The notes beneath the pieces are model-generated. The model was given only the letters and a program-made list of their open reading frames with translations. It searched no databases and was not told the origin of the DNA. Positions 52,701 to 61,103 of a stretch of 64,000 bases of DNA are shown here, in pieces. A program made the translations under genes and the position numbers. This DNA is from Lachnospiraceae bacterium (GTDB lineage Bacteria; Bacillota; Clostridia; Lachnospirales; Lachnospiraceae): NCBI GenBank assembly GCA_017940415.1, contig JAGAYR010000021.1:38573-102572 (forward strand), written 5' to 3'. Numbering within the stretch: the stretch's first letter is position 1; every line of letters starts with the position of its first letter.

Positions 52701-52728
52701 TTGTCATTTTATCAGAATATGGTAAAAT
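52701..52728 (+). promoter_or_regulatory. putative promoter of the response regulator
   Basis: TTGTCA (52701-52706), a 16-nt spacer ending in TGG and TAAAAT (52723-52728) make an extended -10 promoter. The transcript would begin near 52735, with a short leader carrying AAGGAGG before the TTG start codon. Confidence 0.6.
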
Positions 52729-52757
52729 TGTCCCCAACGTCACCAAGGAGGCAAAAA

Positions 52758-53456
52758 TTGAGTAATTGTTCGAAAATACTGATAGTTGATGACGATGTGA
52801 CCATCGGAAACATGGTTCAGGAAGCCCTTGAATCGGAAGGGTACATGGCACTCCGCGCTTACTCCGGAACCGAAGCCCTCATGGTCATTGAAAAAGAAAA
52901 CCCGGATCTGATCCTCCTTGATCTCATGCTTCCGGGCCTTACGGGTGAAGAAGTGCTGGCCAAGACCAAAGACATTCCCGTGATTGTCGTCAGTGCCAAG
53001 ACCGATATAGAAGGAAAAGTAAAGCTGCTCTATGAAGGAGCAGCAGATTATATAACCAAGCCCTTTGTTATCTCAGAGCTTATCGCAAGGATTGCGGTAG
53101 CCCTCAGAATGTCCAAAGCCCAGGCTGCATCAGGAAGCAGCGCAGACGAATCTGTTAACGACAACATCATCGAAGCCTGCGGAGTATCCCTTGATACCGA
53201 ACTTAATATCGCAAATATATCAGGTACGGAGATCACCCTTACCAGGACCGAAGCCGCTATCCTTAATATACTTATGATCAATGCAGAGCGCCCCTTGGGA
53301 AGAAATACCATCTTAGTCCGCATCGCGGATTCAACTCCCGACTGCACCGAAAGATCCCTTAAACAGCACATCAGCAACATCCGTAAAAAATTAGAAGCCG
53401 CAGACGGAATCGATCACATCGAAGCCGTCTACGGCATAGGATTTAGATTTAAGTAG
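52758..53456 (+). CDS. OmpR-family response regulator
   Basis: The start is the TTG 52758, because AAGGAGG lies 7 nt upstream and the receiver domain begins right after; the ATG at 52701 is inside the promoter. The 232 residues show a receiver with 'ILIVDDD' (10-13 acidic pocket), phosphoacceptor Asp55 in 'LLDLMLPG', 'VSAKTD' and 'ADYITKPF' (Lys near 103). A C-terminal winged helix has 'ITLTRTEAAILNILM' and 'RSLKQHISNIRKKLEAADGIDHIEAVYGIGFRF'. Its kinase may be the one at 59580, with the ABC transporter as target. Confidence 0.9.
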   Translation: MSNCSKILIVDDDVTIGNMVQEALESEGYMALRAYSGTEALMVIEKENPDLILLDLMLPGLTGEEVLAKTKDIPVIVVSAKTDIEGKVKLLYEGAADYITKPFVISELIARIAVALRMSKAQAASGSSADESVNDNIIEACGVSLDTELNIANISGTEITLTRTEAAILNILMINAERPLGRNTILVRIADSTPDCTERSLKQHISNIRKKLEAADGIDHIEAVYGIGFRFK

Positions 53457-53482
53457 GTGACAGTGGGGACGGCGCGAGTCAC
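53457..53482 (+). repeat. GGTGACA-type short hairpin repeat
   Basis: GTGAC (53457-53461) pairs with GTCAC (53478-53482) around an AGTGGGGACGGCG core. It begins immediately after the response-regulator stop and ends 1 nt before the stop of the convergent chemotaxis-receptor gene. Confidence 0.65.
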
Positions 53483-53483
53483 T

Positions 53484-55568
53484 TTAGAACTGGTTCACTA
53501 TCTTCTCAAGATTCTCGACATTGGCCTTATTTGCCTCTGCGATCTTCTCGATATTTCCGGATACGGAATCGGTCTGCTCGTTCATCTGTACGATGTTGGA
53601 TACGCCCTCACCGTTCTCCGTGGATGCTCCGTTTACAACATCCATTTCCTTGGTTATCTCGGCTACGGATACGCTCAGCTTACTCATAGCTTCGCCTATC
53701 TCTATGACAGAATCTCTTATAGCTGAGATTCCCTCATCATAGCTCTCGCTCTGAGCGCCGAATCTCTTGTAGCTCTCCACAACATCATTTTCGATATATT
53801 CAACAACCTTACCGAACTGGGTTCTTACATTTTCTACGGACTTATTACTGCCCTCAACGATCTGCTGAATGTCCATGGCAGTGTTCTGTGACTGGTCGGC
53901 AAGATTTCCGATCTCACCCGCAACAACCGCAAATCCGCGGCCCGCTTCACCTGCTCTTGCAGCCTCTATGGATGCATTAAGTGCAAGGAGGTTGGTCTGC
54001 CTTGTGATCGCCATGATGATATCCGCAAGCTCGTTGATCTTCTCAACATCCTTGAGACTTTCGATGGCATCCTGCATGTCCTTCATGATCTGTTCCATGG
54101 TCTTCATGCTGCGATCGATATCTTTTTCGATGCTCTTGCTGAGCTCTCCGGACTCTCTTATCAGCTCATCAGAATGATCCCTGCTGTTTGCAACCTTTTC
54201 ACTGACATCACCCGACAGATCCGCGATCTTATCGATTTCGGCACTTACAAGCTGGATGGATGCGGTTGTCTGCTGAATGCTTCCGTAAAGATTCTCGGCG
54301 ATATCACTGTTTTGAGTGGTGACATCCATGAGCATCTTGGAGTTATCATTCAGTTCTACGGTGCTTTCCTTAAGGGAATTACTGCAATCTTTCAGAACAT
54401 TGATAAATCCCGTGATCATATTGATAACATCGGATGTTGCATTTGCCAGCTTACCGATCTCATCTTCACGCTTCTGATACTTCTTAACGGCTTCTCCGCC
54501 GTTAAGATCGAAATTCGCAACCTTTGTAAGGGCCTGCTGAACCTCAGTGATGGGCTTGGTAAGGATATTTACGATAACCGCAAGGACTACGCAGATAAGA
54601 GCAAGAACCGCAAGTCCCACCAGGATTATCATGTTCTGAGCAGATGCAGCTTCCGCAAAAAGAGAATCGGTATCCGCGCCCACAAACATTATCCAGCCGT
54701 ACTCGGGGATGATGGCATAGCTTCCGATCATCTGTTTTCCGGTTTTGGAACTGGTATATTCAACGGTCCCGGTAAGATCCGGCATCTGAGGAGCGGTATC
54801 GGAAAAATCACCGTTCATCTGGGCATCGTTTGCTGCGGTAACCTGTGCAACAAGATCCGCAATGGGGCCTGATTCATAGGTAAGCCCCACCATTGAAGGA
54901 TCCGTATCATAAAGAACCATTCCATCGTTTGATCCGAGAAGTGATACTTCCTGATAGTCACTTACATGAATCCTGTCCATGATTGCATTCATTTCATCGG
55001 AAGTAACCGTTACTGATACATATCCTGCAGGGCTCTTGTCAGATTTATAACAGGATTTAGCCACGCAAAGAGAGATCATATTGTTGGCAGGGTCAAGAAG
55101 TGCCATGGAACTGTATACGGGAGTGGATTCGGGATTCCAGTAATACATCTGAAGAACTGCGATGATATCGTCGGGGTTTCTGAATCCGATCATATTGTGA
55201 TCATTGTGGATGATACAGTCTCCGGCATAGGTAGAATAAAGAACGCTGGTGGAATCGGGGATGATCTTGGAAAAAGCATCCGTCGTGTTTTGAGCCGCCG
55301 CTACCTTTGCGGGGTTCGTGTCATCCTCTATCATGGCCAGCATGGTCTCGGAGGCATTGTATGCATCGGCATAAGCATAGAGCTTATCGATGTATTTTCC
55401 CAGTACTGCAGTATTGGAGTTGACGGCCGATGCCAGGGACTCCTCGGCATTTTCCCTCATGATATTCCTCATGCTTCCTGCGGATATAACACACTGTGAC
55501 AAAATACCTATTGCTGCTGTGATCAGCAAAAATATTGTGATTCTAACGTACAGCTTCTTGATCTTCAC
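53484..55568 (-). CDS. methyl-accepting chemotaxis protein (dCache sensor)
   Basis: The start is the GTG 55568 with AAGGAGG upstream (694 residues); the longer frame begins at a TTG. A transmembrane helix near residues 12-32 is followed by a large extracellular dCache-type domain (about 40-290, with 'YAGDCIIHNDHNMIGF', 'VSVTVTSDEMNAIMDRIHVSDY' spacing, 'YAIIPEYGWIMFVGAD'). After it come a second helix, a HAMP region and the signalling tip 'NLLALNASIEAARAGEAGRGFAVVAGEIGNLADQS'. It couples an extracellular ligand to CheA and flagellar motion. The ligand is unknown. Confidence 0.93.
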   Translation of the reverse strand: MKIKKLYVRITIFLLITAAIGILSQCVISAGSMRNIMRENAEESLASAVNSNTAVLGKYIDKLYAYADAYNASETMLAMIEDDTNPAKVAAAQNTTDAFSKIIPDSTSVLYSTYAGDCIIHNDHNMIGFRNPDDIIAVLQMYYWNPESTPVYSSMALLDPANNMISLCVAKSCYKSDKSPAGYVSVTVTSDEMNAIMDRIHVSDYQEVSLLGSNDGMVLYDTDPSMVGLTYESGPIADLVAQVTAANDAQMNGDFSDTAPQMPDLTGTVEYTSSKTGKQMIGSYAIIPEYGWIMFVGADTDSLFAEAASAQNMIILVGLAVLALICVVLAVIVNILTKPITEVQQALTKVANFDLNGGEAVKKYQKREDEIGKLANATSDVINMITGFINVLKDCSNSLKESTVELNDNSKMLMDVTTQNSDIAENLYGSIQQTTASIQLVSAEIDKIADLSGDVSEKVANSRDHSDELIRESGELSKSIEKDIDRSMKTMEQIMKDMQDAIESLKDVEKINELADIIMAITRQTNLLALNASIEAARAGEAGRGFAVVAGEIGNLADQSQNTAMDIQQIVEGSNKSVENVRTQFGKVVEYIENDVVESYKRFGAQSESYDEGISAIRDSVIEIGEAMSKLSVSVAEITKEMDVVNGASTENGEGVSNIVQMNEQTDSVSGNIEKIAEANKANVENLEKIVNQF

Positions 55569-55630
55569 GTGTAGCCCTCCTTCCGGCAAGATATGTAATT
55601 AACAGGATTATAACACATATTATAAAAACA

Positions 55631-55662
55631 GGTGACAGTGGGGACGTTTAATTTTTGTCACC
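55631..55662 (+). repeat. GGTGACA-type short hairpin repeat
   Basis: Perfect 6-nt arms GGTGAC (55631-55636) and GTCACC (55657-55662) around AGTGGGGACGTTTAATTTTT. It lies in the intergenic region between the divergent chemotaxis receptor and ABC transporter genes. Confidence 0.7.
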
Positions 55663-55763
55663 TCAAATCTTGACAATTTCTTGACCCTCTCCTGCCCGTT
55701 TTCTTGACCCCCCTGCCGTATCATCATCTCATCAGCAAAACAAATACAAAAAGGCAGGACATT

Positions 55764-56678
55764 ATGGAATACATTTTCAGAACAAATTCGCTTTGCAAAA
55801 AATACGGAAGCTTCAATGCTCTTACGAATCTGAACATGAACATCGAAAAAGGTTCGATCTACGGATTCGTAGGAAAGAACGGAGCAGGTAAGACCACTCT
55901 CATCAGAACGCTCTGCGGTCTTCAGCATCCAACCTCCGGTTCTTTCGAACTTTTTGGAATTGCAAATGACGATAAAAAAATTACCAAGGCACGCCGAAGG
56001 ATCGGAGCGGTTGTAGAAAGCCCCGCGATCTGCAAGGACATGAGTGCAAGAGACAATCTGGTTCAGCAGTATCTCCTCCTTGGTCTTCCCGATTTCAAGG
56101 GAATCGACGAACTCCTCGAACTCGTAGGCCTCGCTGATACAGGCCGCAAGAAAGCCGGTAAGTTTTCACTGGGAATGAGACAGAGACTCGGTATCGCCAT
56201 CGCCCTTTGCGGAAATCCCGATTTCATAATCCTTGATGAGCCCACCAACGGACTTGACCCCCAAGGAATCATCGAGATAAGAGAACTGATCCTTAAGCTC
56301 AATAAAGAACGCGGAATCACCTTCCTGATCTCAAGCCACATTCTCGACGAGCTCTCAAGACTTGCAAACCATTACGGATTCATCGACAAGGGACACATCG
56401 TAAGAGAAATGAGTGCGGAAGAATTAAGACAGGAGTGTCGTAAATCCGTACGCATGAAAGTAAGTGACACCAAGATCCTTGCAAAGATCATGGATTCCAA
56501 GAACATCGAATACAAAGTGATTGATGACTCTGTTGCGGATATCTACACAGAGATCAACTTCTCGGATATCGCAAAGAGCTTCGCAGACGAAAACTGTACT
56601 ATTTTCACCATGGAAGAACGTGACGAAAGCCTTGAAGCTTTCTATCTCTCACTCCTCGGAGGCAGTCATAATGACTAA
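55764..56678 (+). CDS. ABC transporter ATP-binding protein (BcrA/antibiotic type)
   Basis: Start at the ATG 55764 with AGGCAGGA upstream (304 residues). The ATPase domain has Walker A 'GKNGAGKTT', signature 'FSLGMRQRLGIA' and Walker B 'FIILDEPTNGLDPQG'. The C-terminal ~80 residues are the extra domain of the BcrA/LanF-type exporter ATPases. It should power the two membrane proteins that follow. Their arrangement with an esterase-like and a sensor kinase gene suggests antimicrobial-peptide or antibiotic defence. Confidence 0.92.
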   Translation: MEYIFRTNSLCKKYGSFNALTNLNMNIEKGSIYGFVGKNGAGKTTLIRTLCGLQHPTSGSFELFGIANDDKKITKARRRIGAVVESPAICKDMSARDNLVQQYLLLGLPDFKGIDELLELVGLADTGRKKAGKFSLGMRQRLGIAIALCGNPDFIILDEPTNGLDPQGIIEIRELILKLNKERGITFLISSHILDELSRLANHYGFIDKGHIVREMSAEELRQECRKSVRMKVSDTKILAKIMDSKNIEYKVIDDSVADIYTEINFSDIAKSFADENCTIFTMEERDESLEAFYLSLLGGSHND

Positions 56679-57435
56679 TATACTTTACTCAGACCTACAC
56701 AGGATCATCAAAGGAAAGGTGTTCACCCTCGGTCTTGCACTGATTTTCGGATACACCTTCTTTGTGTCTCTGATCCTGAAAATAGTCCTCGTGTCCGTTA
56801 ATGCAGACCTTTCATCGGACGATGTGCTTACAGCATTTCCCACCTCGGCTCCGTTTTTCATCGCAGCTTCGATCCTCTTTCTTTTCATCGGAGATTTCAA
56901 TGACGGAACCATCAGAAACAAGATCATGTGCGGAGTCAAAAAGAATACGGTAGCAGCCTCCGCCATAGTACTAGGAGGAATCATCTCTTCAGTCTTCGTA
57001 ATCTTTTCACAGATTTCAGGACTCGTAGTTGCAAAGATCTTCACTAAGGGCTACGAATCAATGACAGCTGTAGAGATAGCAAACTTCAGTCTCAGAAATA
57101 TCATCGCAGCCTTCGCGGCAGGATGCTTTATGGCAATGATCCTCATGGTGCTTGGCGGAACCAAGATCGCATATGTCGCAGGACTTGTAGTTACATTTTT
57201 ATTCCGCGTCGCAACCGGAGAAGTTGCAGACAAGCTCTATCCCGAAACCGGATACTGTCTCCTTACCGGAACCAAACTTCAGGTTTATACACTTTACGAC
57301 AGATATTGCCCCTACGCATTCTTCACGGGTGTCAATTATCACGACCTGGGAAAATGCCTGATCGGATGCATCATCTTAAGCCTGATCTCACTTGCGATTG
57401 GAATGATCGTATATGAAAAAAGAGAATTCAAATAA
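56671..57435 (+). CDS. ABC transporter permease
   Basis: The ATG 56671 overlaps the ATPase stop by 8 nt and has GGAGG about 9 nt upstream, giving 254 residues with six hydrophobic segments. 'LYSDLHRIIKGKVFTLGLALIFGYTFFV' at the N-terminus and the final 'LAIGMIVYEKREFK' are typical of ABC-2-type permeases of the LanE/LanG or BcrB type. It works with the ATPase upstream and the paralogue downstream. Confidence 0.85.
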   Translation: MTNILYSDLHRIIKGKVFTLGLALIFGYTFFVSLILKIVLVSVNADLSSDDVLTAFPTSAPFFIAASILFLFIGDFNDGTIRNKIMCGVKKNTVAASAIVLGGIISSVFVIFSQISGLVVAKIFTKGYESMTAVEIANFSLRNIIAAFAAGCFMAMILMVLGGTKIAYVAGLVVTFLFRVATGEVADKLYPETGYCLLTGTKLQVYTLYDRYCPYAFFTGVNYHDLGKCLIGCIILSLISLAIGMIVYEKREFK

Positions 57436-57447
57436 CCGGAGAAAAAA

Positions 57448-58200
57448 ATGATCAACTTATTTAAAGCAAATCTTCACAAGCTCTTCAAAAATATATATTT
57501 CATCCTGGGATGTCTCATCGCTTTGGCCGTAACCTACGGATTCACATCGGGAACAATTCAGTTCGGGCCCTTCCACAGCTTAAATGCCGGCGAGATCATG
57601 TTCTTCGTCAGTGCGGCGATCGTTCTCTTTTTCACCGTATTCTCACCCATTTACGTATGCAGTGCGTTCTCGGAAGGATACATCAGAAACAGGATCATCG
57701 CGGGTTACACCCAAAAAGAAGACTTTCTCGCACAGGTTCTTGCCCTTGAAATCGGTGTCGTCGTAATGCACGTCTTCTACTTTATCGGAGGCATTGTCGG
57801 AATCCTCAGCGCCGGTCAGTCACTTTCCACCATCCCCGCTCTTCCCGTTGTCCTGTTTCTTATCGCTATCTTCGGATACACGGCACTTGTCTCAGCAATC
57901 TCTTATCGTTTCAAAAATATGATCGCAGGAGTGGTTGCAGGTATGCTTTTATTCAATTTTGCTTACTCATTCGTAATGTTCGGAAATTTCTTCCTGTCCA
58001 TAACCGTCGGAAAGCCCTCTTTTAAAATCGCGGCATTTGTGTATAATATCAACGTCCTCGGTCAGTGGTTTGCGAACACTCCTTTTGTGGATGATAACGT
58101 TAACGGCGGTGCTCCCATGCAGGTAGTATCCTCAATCGTTGTCCTTACGCTCTCACTACTGATCGGATGCATCGGACTCGAAAAAAGAGATCTGAAATAA
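57448..58200 (+). CDS. ABC transporter permease, second subunit
   Basis: This 250-residue paralogue of the preceding permease also has six hydrophobic segments ('IYFILGCLIALAVTYGFTSG', 'FFVSAAIVLFFTVFSPIYVC', 'IVVLTLSLLIGCIGLEKRDLK'). The shared 'LFKANLHKLFKN' and 'EKRDLK' ends mark the two as subunits of the same ABC-2 type heterodimer. It is 12 nt from the first permease. Confidence 0.85.
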   Translation: MINLFKANLHKLFKNIYFILGCLIALAVTYGFTSGTIQFGPFHSLNAGEIMFFVSAAIVLFFTVFSPIYVCSAFSEGYIRNRIIAGYTQKEDFLAQVLALEIGVVVMHVFYFIGGIVGILSAGQSLSTIPALPVVLFLIAIFGYTALVSAISYRFKNMIAGVVAGMLLFNFAYSFVMFGNFFLSITVGKPSFKIAAFVYNINVLGQWFANTPFVDDNVNGGAPMQVVSSIVVLTLSLLIGCIGLEKRDLK

Positions 58201-58230
58201 TTAAGTAATACCGAAAGGCTTTAAATAGAA

Positions 58231-59502
58231 ATGAAACTTTTTAAAAGAACCCTCATAATCGTCACTGCTTTGATCATCTTCTATATAGCAGTTATGCTCC
58301 TTGTAAACGCAGGCGCTCTCCTGTCTTCGTCGCATAAGATAGACGGTATCGAAGAAGTAGCCACAACTCTGGATGACATGGTGATACCCGAAGGCACCAG
58401 AGTTATCGGCATCGGAGAAGCAACCCACGGAAATGCGGAATTCCAGACAGCAAAACTGGATATGCTCAAGAAGCTGATCTCTGAGGGAAAATGCAGATGC
58501 ATCGCATTTGAGATCTCAGTCGGAGAAGCTGCAATCATCAATGCAGCCATCCACGGAAACGGCGAGCATCTCACCGAACTCGTAGGTAGCCTCGATTATC
58601 CTCTTTATGACACACAGCAGATCATCGATCTCCTTGCATGGATGAGAGAATTCAACAGAGGAAGAAGTTATGACAATTCCGTCATGTTTTACGGAATAGA
58701 TATGCAGGGTGCATATACAAGCATCAAGTACCTCTGTCAGTTCTATGACAAGCATCCCGAAGCATTCAAAGAAGGTGAGATTGAAAAGCTGACTATGCTG
58801 GCAGATCCGGATGCAGATTACATGGGAGAAAGAGAATTCTTCCAAAAAATGTACGATCATATGTCACGCAGCAACAATACGGATTACATGATCGCAACCC
58901 TGTGTGTAAATACAGTTCTTCAGGCAATTGACAAGCCCGACTTTGATACCGACCCCAATGCTTACGGCGAGTACAGAGATCAGTGCATGGCACTTAATGT
59001 TCAAAGAATCTCCAATATCGAAGAGCACAGAGGATATTCACAGGTTCTCGTAACCGCACATAACGGTCACATCATGAAAGGCAGTGCAGAAAGCTATGGT
59101 GAAACCGCAATGGGTCAGAGAATCAATGACCTGTTCGAAGGAAAATATTTCTGCGTGGGAACCGAGTTCTACAACACCGTTGTAAACATCCACACCGCAG
59201 GAACTTATGATGAGAACTACGAAAGAAAAGATCACGAGTATTGTTCCCAGGATGTTCTGGCTTACCAGGCTAAGTTCTTCGAAGACGGAAAGTACGCACT
59301 TGTTTTCGATGACATAACCGAGGAACAGTCCAGGATCTACAACATAATCCACGAGGATAATTTCACCGGATGCGCAGGCGAGGGATATACCGTATACATG
59401 GATCTGTACAAGACCTACCGAGTAAAGCTCAAGGTCGCAGAGAGATACGATGCGATGATATACTATTATCAGACTACACCTATCAGGTGCTTACACTATT
59501 AA
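58231..59502 (+). CDS. erythromycin esterase family protein, membrane-anchored
   Basis: This 423-residue protein has one N-terminal transmembrane helix ('TLIIVTALIIFYIAVMLLV'). The catalytic domain follows with 'VIGIGEATHGNAEFQTAKLDM' (family EATHGxxEF), 'FEISVGEAAIINA', 'FYGIDMQGAY' and 'VLVTAHNGHIMKG'. Ere proteins hydrolyse the macrolactone ring, but the family is broad and many members are not resistance enzymes. The extracytoplasmic location is odd for a macrolide enzyme. It is probably transcribed with the ABC genes. Confidence 0.85.
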   Translation: MKLFKRTLIIVTALIIFYIAVMLLVNAGALLSSSHKIDGIEEVATTLDDMVIPEGTRVIGIGEATHGNAEFQTAKLDMLKKLISEGKCRCIAFEISVGEAAIINAAIHGNGEHLTELVGSLDYPLYDTQQIIDLLAWMREFNRGRSYDNSVMFYGIDMQGAYTSIKYLCQFYDKHPEAFKEGEIEKLTMLADPDADYMGEREFFQKMYDHMSRSNNTDYMIATLCVNTVLQAIDKPDFDTDPNAYGEYRDQCMALNVQRISNIEEHRGYSQVLVTAHNGHIMKGSAESYGETAMGQRINDLFEGKYFCVGTEFYNTVVNIHTAGTYDENYERKDHEYCSQDVLAYQAKFFEDGKYALVFDDITEEQSRIYNIIHEDNFTGCAGEGYTVYMDLYKTYRVKLKVAERYDAMIYYYQTTPIRCLHY

Positions 59503-59563
59503 GGTGACAGTGGGGACGCTATTATTTTGTTACCAGGGATGACACTAGGACGCTACTGTCACC
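59503..59563 (+). repeat. compound GGTGACA-type hairpin repeat
   Basis: Outer arms GGTGACAG (59503-59510) and CTGTCACC (59556-59563) are perfect. Inside are two GGACGCTA-type cores, with an inner GTTACC arm for the first. It begins immediately after the esterase-family stop codon (59500-59502) and ends 16 nt before the kinase start. Confidence 0.7.
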
Positions 59564-59579
59564 ATGTGGAGAATATTTT

Positions 59580-60455
59580 ATGAATTATCTTCTTATCATC
59601 AGTATATGTATTAATGTTTTTCTAATATTGAGAATAATGATTCTTAGAAAATCTGTCCGCGACCTCGGGACAGATTTTTCTGCTTACACATCTCTGGACA
59701 GCAACACCCTGATAGGAGTATCCAGCAGGGACAGATACATATGTGCTCTGGCATCATCGATGAATGAGACCATTGCATCGCTACGTGATTCTTATCACAA
59801 ATATCGTCAGGGAGATGCTGAGATCAAGACAGCGGTCACCAATATAGCCCACGACCTGAGAACTCCCCTTACAGCTATCTGCGGATATCTGGAGCTTTCA
59901 ATGAAGCAGGATATGAGTGATGAACTGAGGAAAAACCTGACTATAATTGATGAACGCGCTCAGTATATGAAGGGACTTACGGAAGAATTATTCGAGTATT
60001 CGGTAATTACCGGCGGTGAAATCACTGAAGAACTAGAGAAAGTCAACGTAAACCGTGTGCTTGAGGACTGTGTCATGAACTACTACCCTGCTCTCCTTGA
60101 AAGAGGAATCGAGCCTGTAGTTGATATTACTGAGACCAAGATTGAAAAACAGCTCTACCCTACATATGTGGAGAGAATATTCAATAACCTGATCAGCAAT
60201 GCTTTGAAATATTCCGATGGAGATCTGGAGATATCCCTTTCAGATAAAGGTCTTGTCAGAATAGCCAACTCTGCGTCATCCCTTTCCAATGTCGAGATTC
60301 AAAAACTCTTCGACAGATTCTTTACAGTCGAGAATGCAAGAAGCCATGCAGGTGGTCTCGGACTATCCATAGTCAAGACCTTTGCTTCACGTATGAACTG
60401 CCCTGTAGAGGCTAAGTACGAAGACGGGAAATTAGTAATAGAGATTCAATTTTAA
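59580..60455 (+). CDS. sensor histidine kinase
   Basis: The protein has 291 residues. A single N-terminal hydrophobic helix (3-21) gives little or no extracellular sensor, as in BceS/VanS-like kinases that sense through a transporter. His91 in 'NIAHDLRTPLTAICGYLEL' is the phosphorylation site. The ATPase has the N-box 'IFNNLISNALKYSDG' and 'GGLGLSIVKTFASRM'. The nearest response regulator is at 52758, separated by the chemotaxis gene and the ABC block. They could be partners split by insertion. Confidence 0.9.
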   Translation: MNYLLIISICINVFLILRIMILRKSVRDLGTDFSAYTSLDSNTLIGVSSRDRYICALASSMNETIASLRDSYHKYRQGDAEIKTAVTNIAHDLRTPLTAICGYLELSMKQDMSDELRKNLTIIDERAQYMKGLTEELFEYSVITGGEITEELEKVNVNRVLEDCVMNYYPALLERGIEPVVDITETKIEKQLYPTYVERIFNNLISNALKYSDGDLEISLSDKGLVRIANSASSLSNVEIQKLFDRFFTVENARSHAGGLGLSIVKTFASRMNCPVEAKYEDGKLVIEIQF

Positions 60456-60466
60456 ATCTGCCTATA

Positions 60467-60793
60467 TTACCAGCGAGTCATGTTCTTTTGAAACTTGTTT
60501 GTGTAACTCTCTTTCAATTCATCTGCTGTTATTCCATAGCAAAGCAGAATGTCGTTGTAGTACATTAAAACATCTGCCATCTCTTCAATTAAGTGCTCTC
60601 GTTCGGGGTTATCCGGTTCAGAAACCTCCGAGCCATTCTTCTTTACTATATCGATCACTTCTCCGATTTCACCGATCATCCACAGCAGCTTATTCTTTCC
60701 AACCTCAGGAGAAATGCTTTCCCACTTATCCTTATACTTCTCCTGTAATGCTCTCTGCATATCAAGCATCTCGTTTATACCAAAATCTGACAT
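60467..60793 (-). CDS. MazG-like nucleotide pyrophosphohydrolase
   Basis: This 108-residue protein has the all-alpha NTP pyrophosphatase motif 'GEIGEVIDIVKKNG' with 'EEMADVLMYYNDI', giving the ExxE...ExxD metal-binding set. It likely hydrolyses an (d)NTP to the monophosphate, as house-cleaning or regulation. It is convergent with the histidine kinase gene. Substrate unknown. Confidence 0.82.
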   Translation of the reverse strand: MSDFGINEMLDMQRALQEKYKDKWESISPEVGKNKLLWMIGEIGEVIDIVKKNGSEVSEPDNPEREHLIEEMADVLMYYNDILLCYGITADELKESYTNKFQKNMTRW

Positions 60794-60830
60794 ACCAACT
60801 TCCCTTCCAACGTAAAAAACGTCATCTTAA

Positions 60831-61103
60831 TCAACTAAATTTATCACGATTATCCAGAATATACTTGTAAATAATCTCTCTCGTAACTACCTTTTCTATA
60901 ACATCCCCTGTTTCGTGGCATCCTTTTTGTATGTTGAATATCTCGGTAAATTTCTCTTTTCTGATTATCACTATCGGATCCGAGTAGAAAAGAGTACCTT
61001 CTTTATCAAGTACACATAATTCATATCCAAGAAGTTTTGTAATTACTCTGCAGGCCACTATTACTCCCATGCAGGAAGTATTTCTGCTTTCCTGCTTTTC
61101 CAC
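60831..61103 (-). CDS. small protein of unknown function downstream of an XRE regulator
   Basis: This open frame has 90 residues starting at a GTG (61103), or about 79 from the ATG at 61070. It overlaps the end of the upstream regulator gene by 10-43 nt. Sequence 'CRVITKLLGYELCVLDKEGTLFYSDPIVII' and 'VIEKVVTREIIYKYILDNRDKF' looks like a folded alpha/beta protein, but I recognise no family. The overlap suggests it is co-translated with the regulator, possibly as its partner. Confidence 0.5.
   Translation of the reverse strand: MEKQESRNTSCMGVIVACRVITKLLGYELCVLDKEGTLFYSDPIVIIRKEKFTEIFNIQKGCHETGDVIEKVVTREIIYKYILDNRDKFS

Noticed and set aside
60831-61103. DUF2442 partner of a DUF4160 protein
   Set aside because: DUF4160 genes often pair with DUF2442, but this sequence does not show the DUF2442 pattern.
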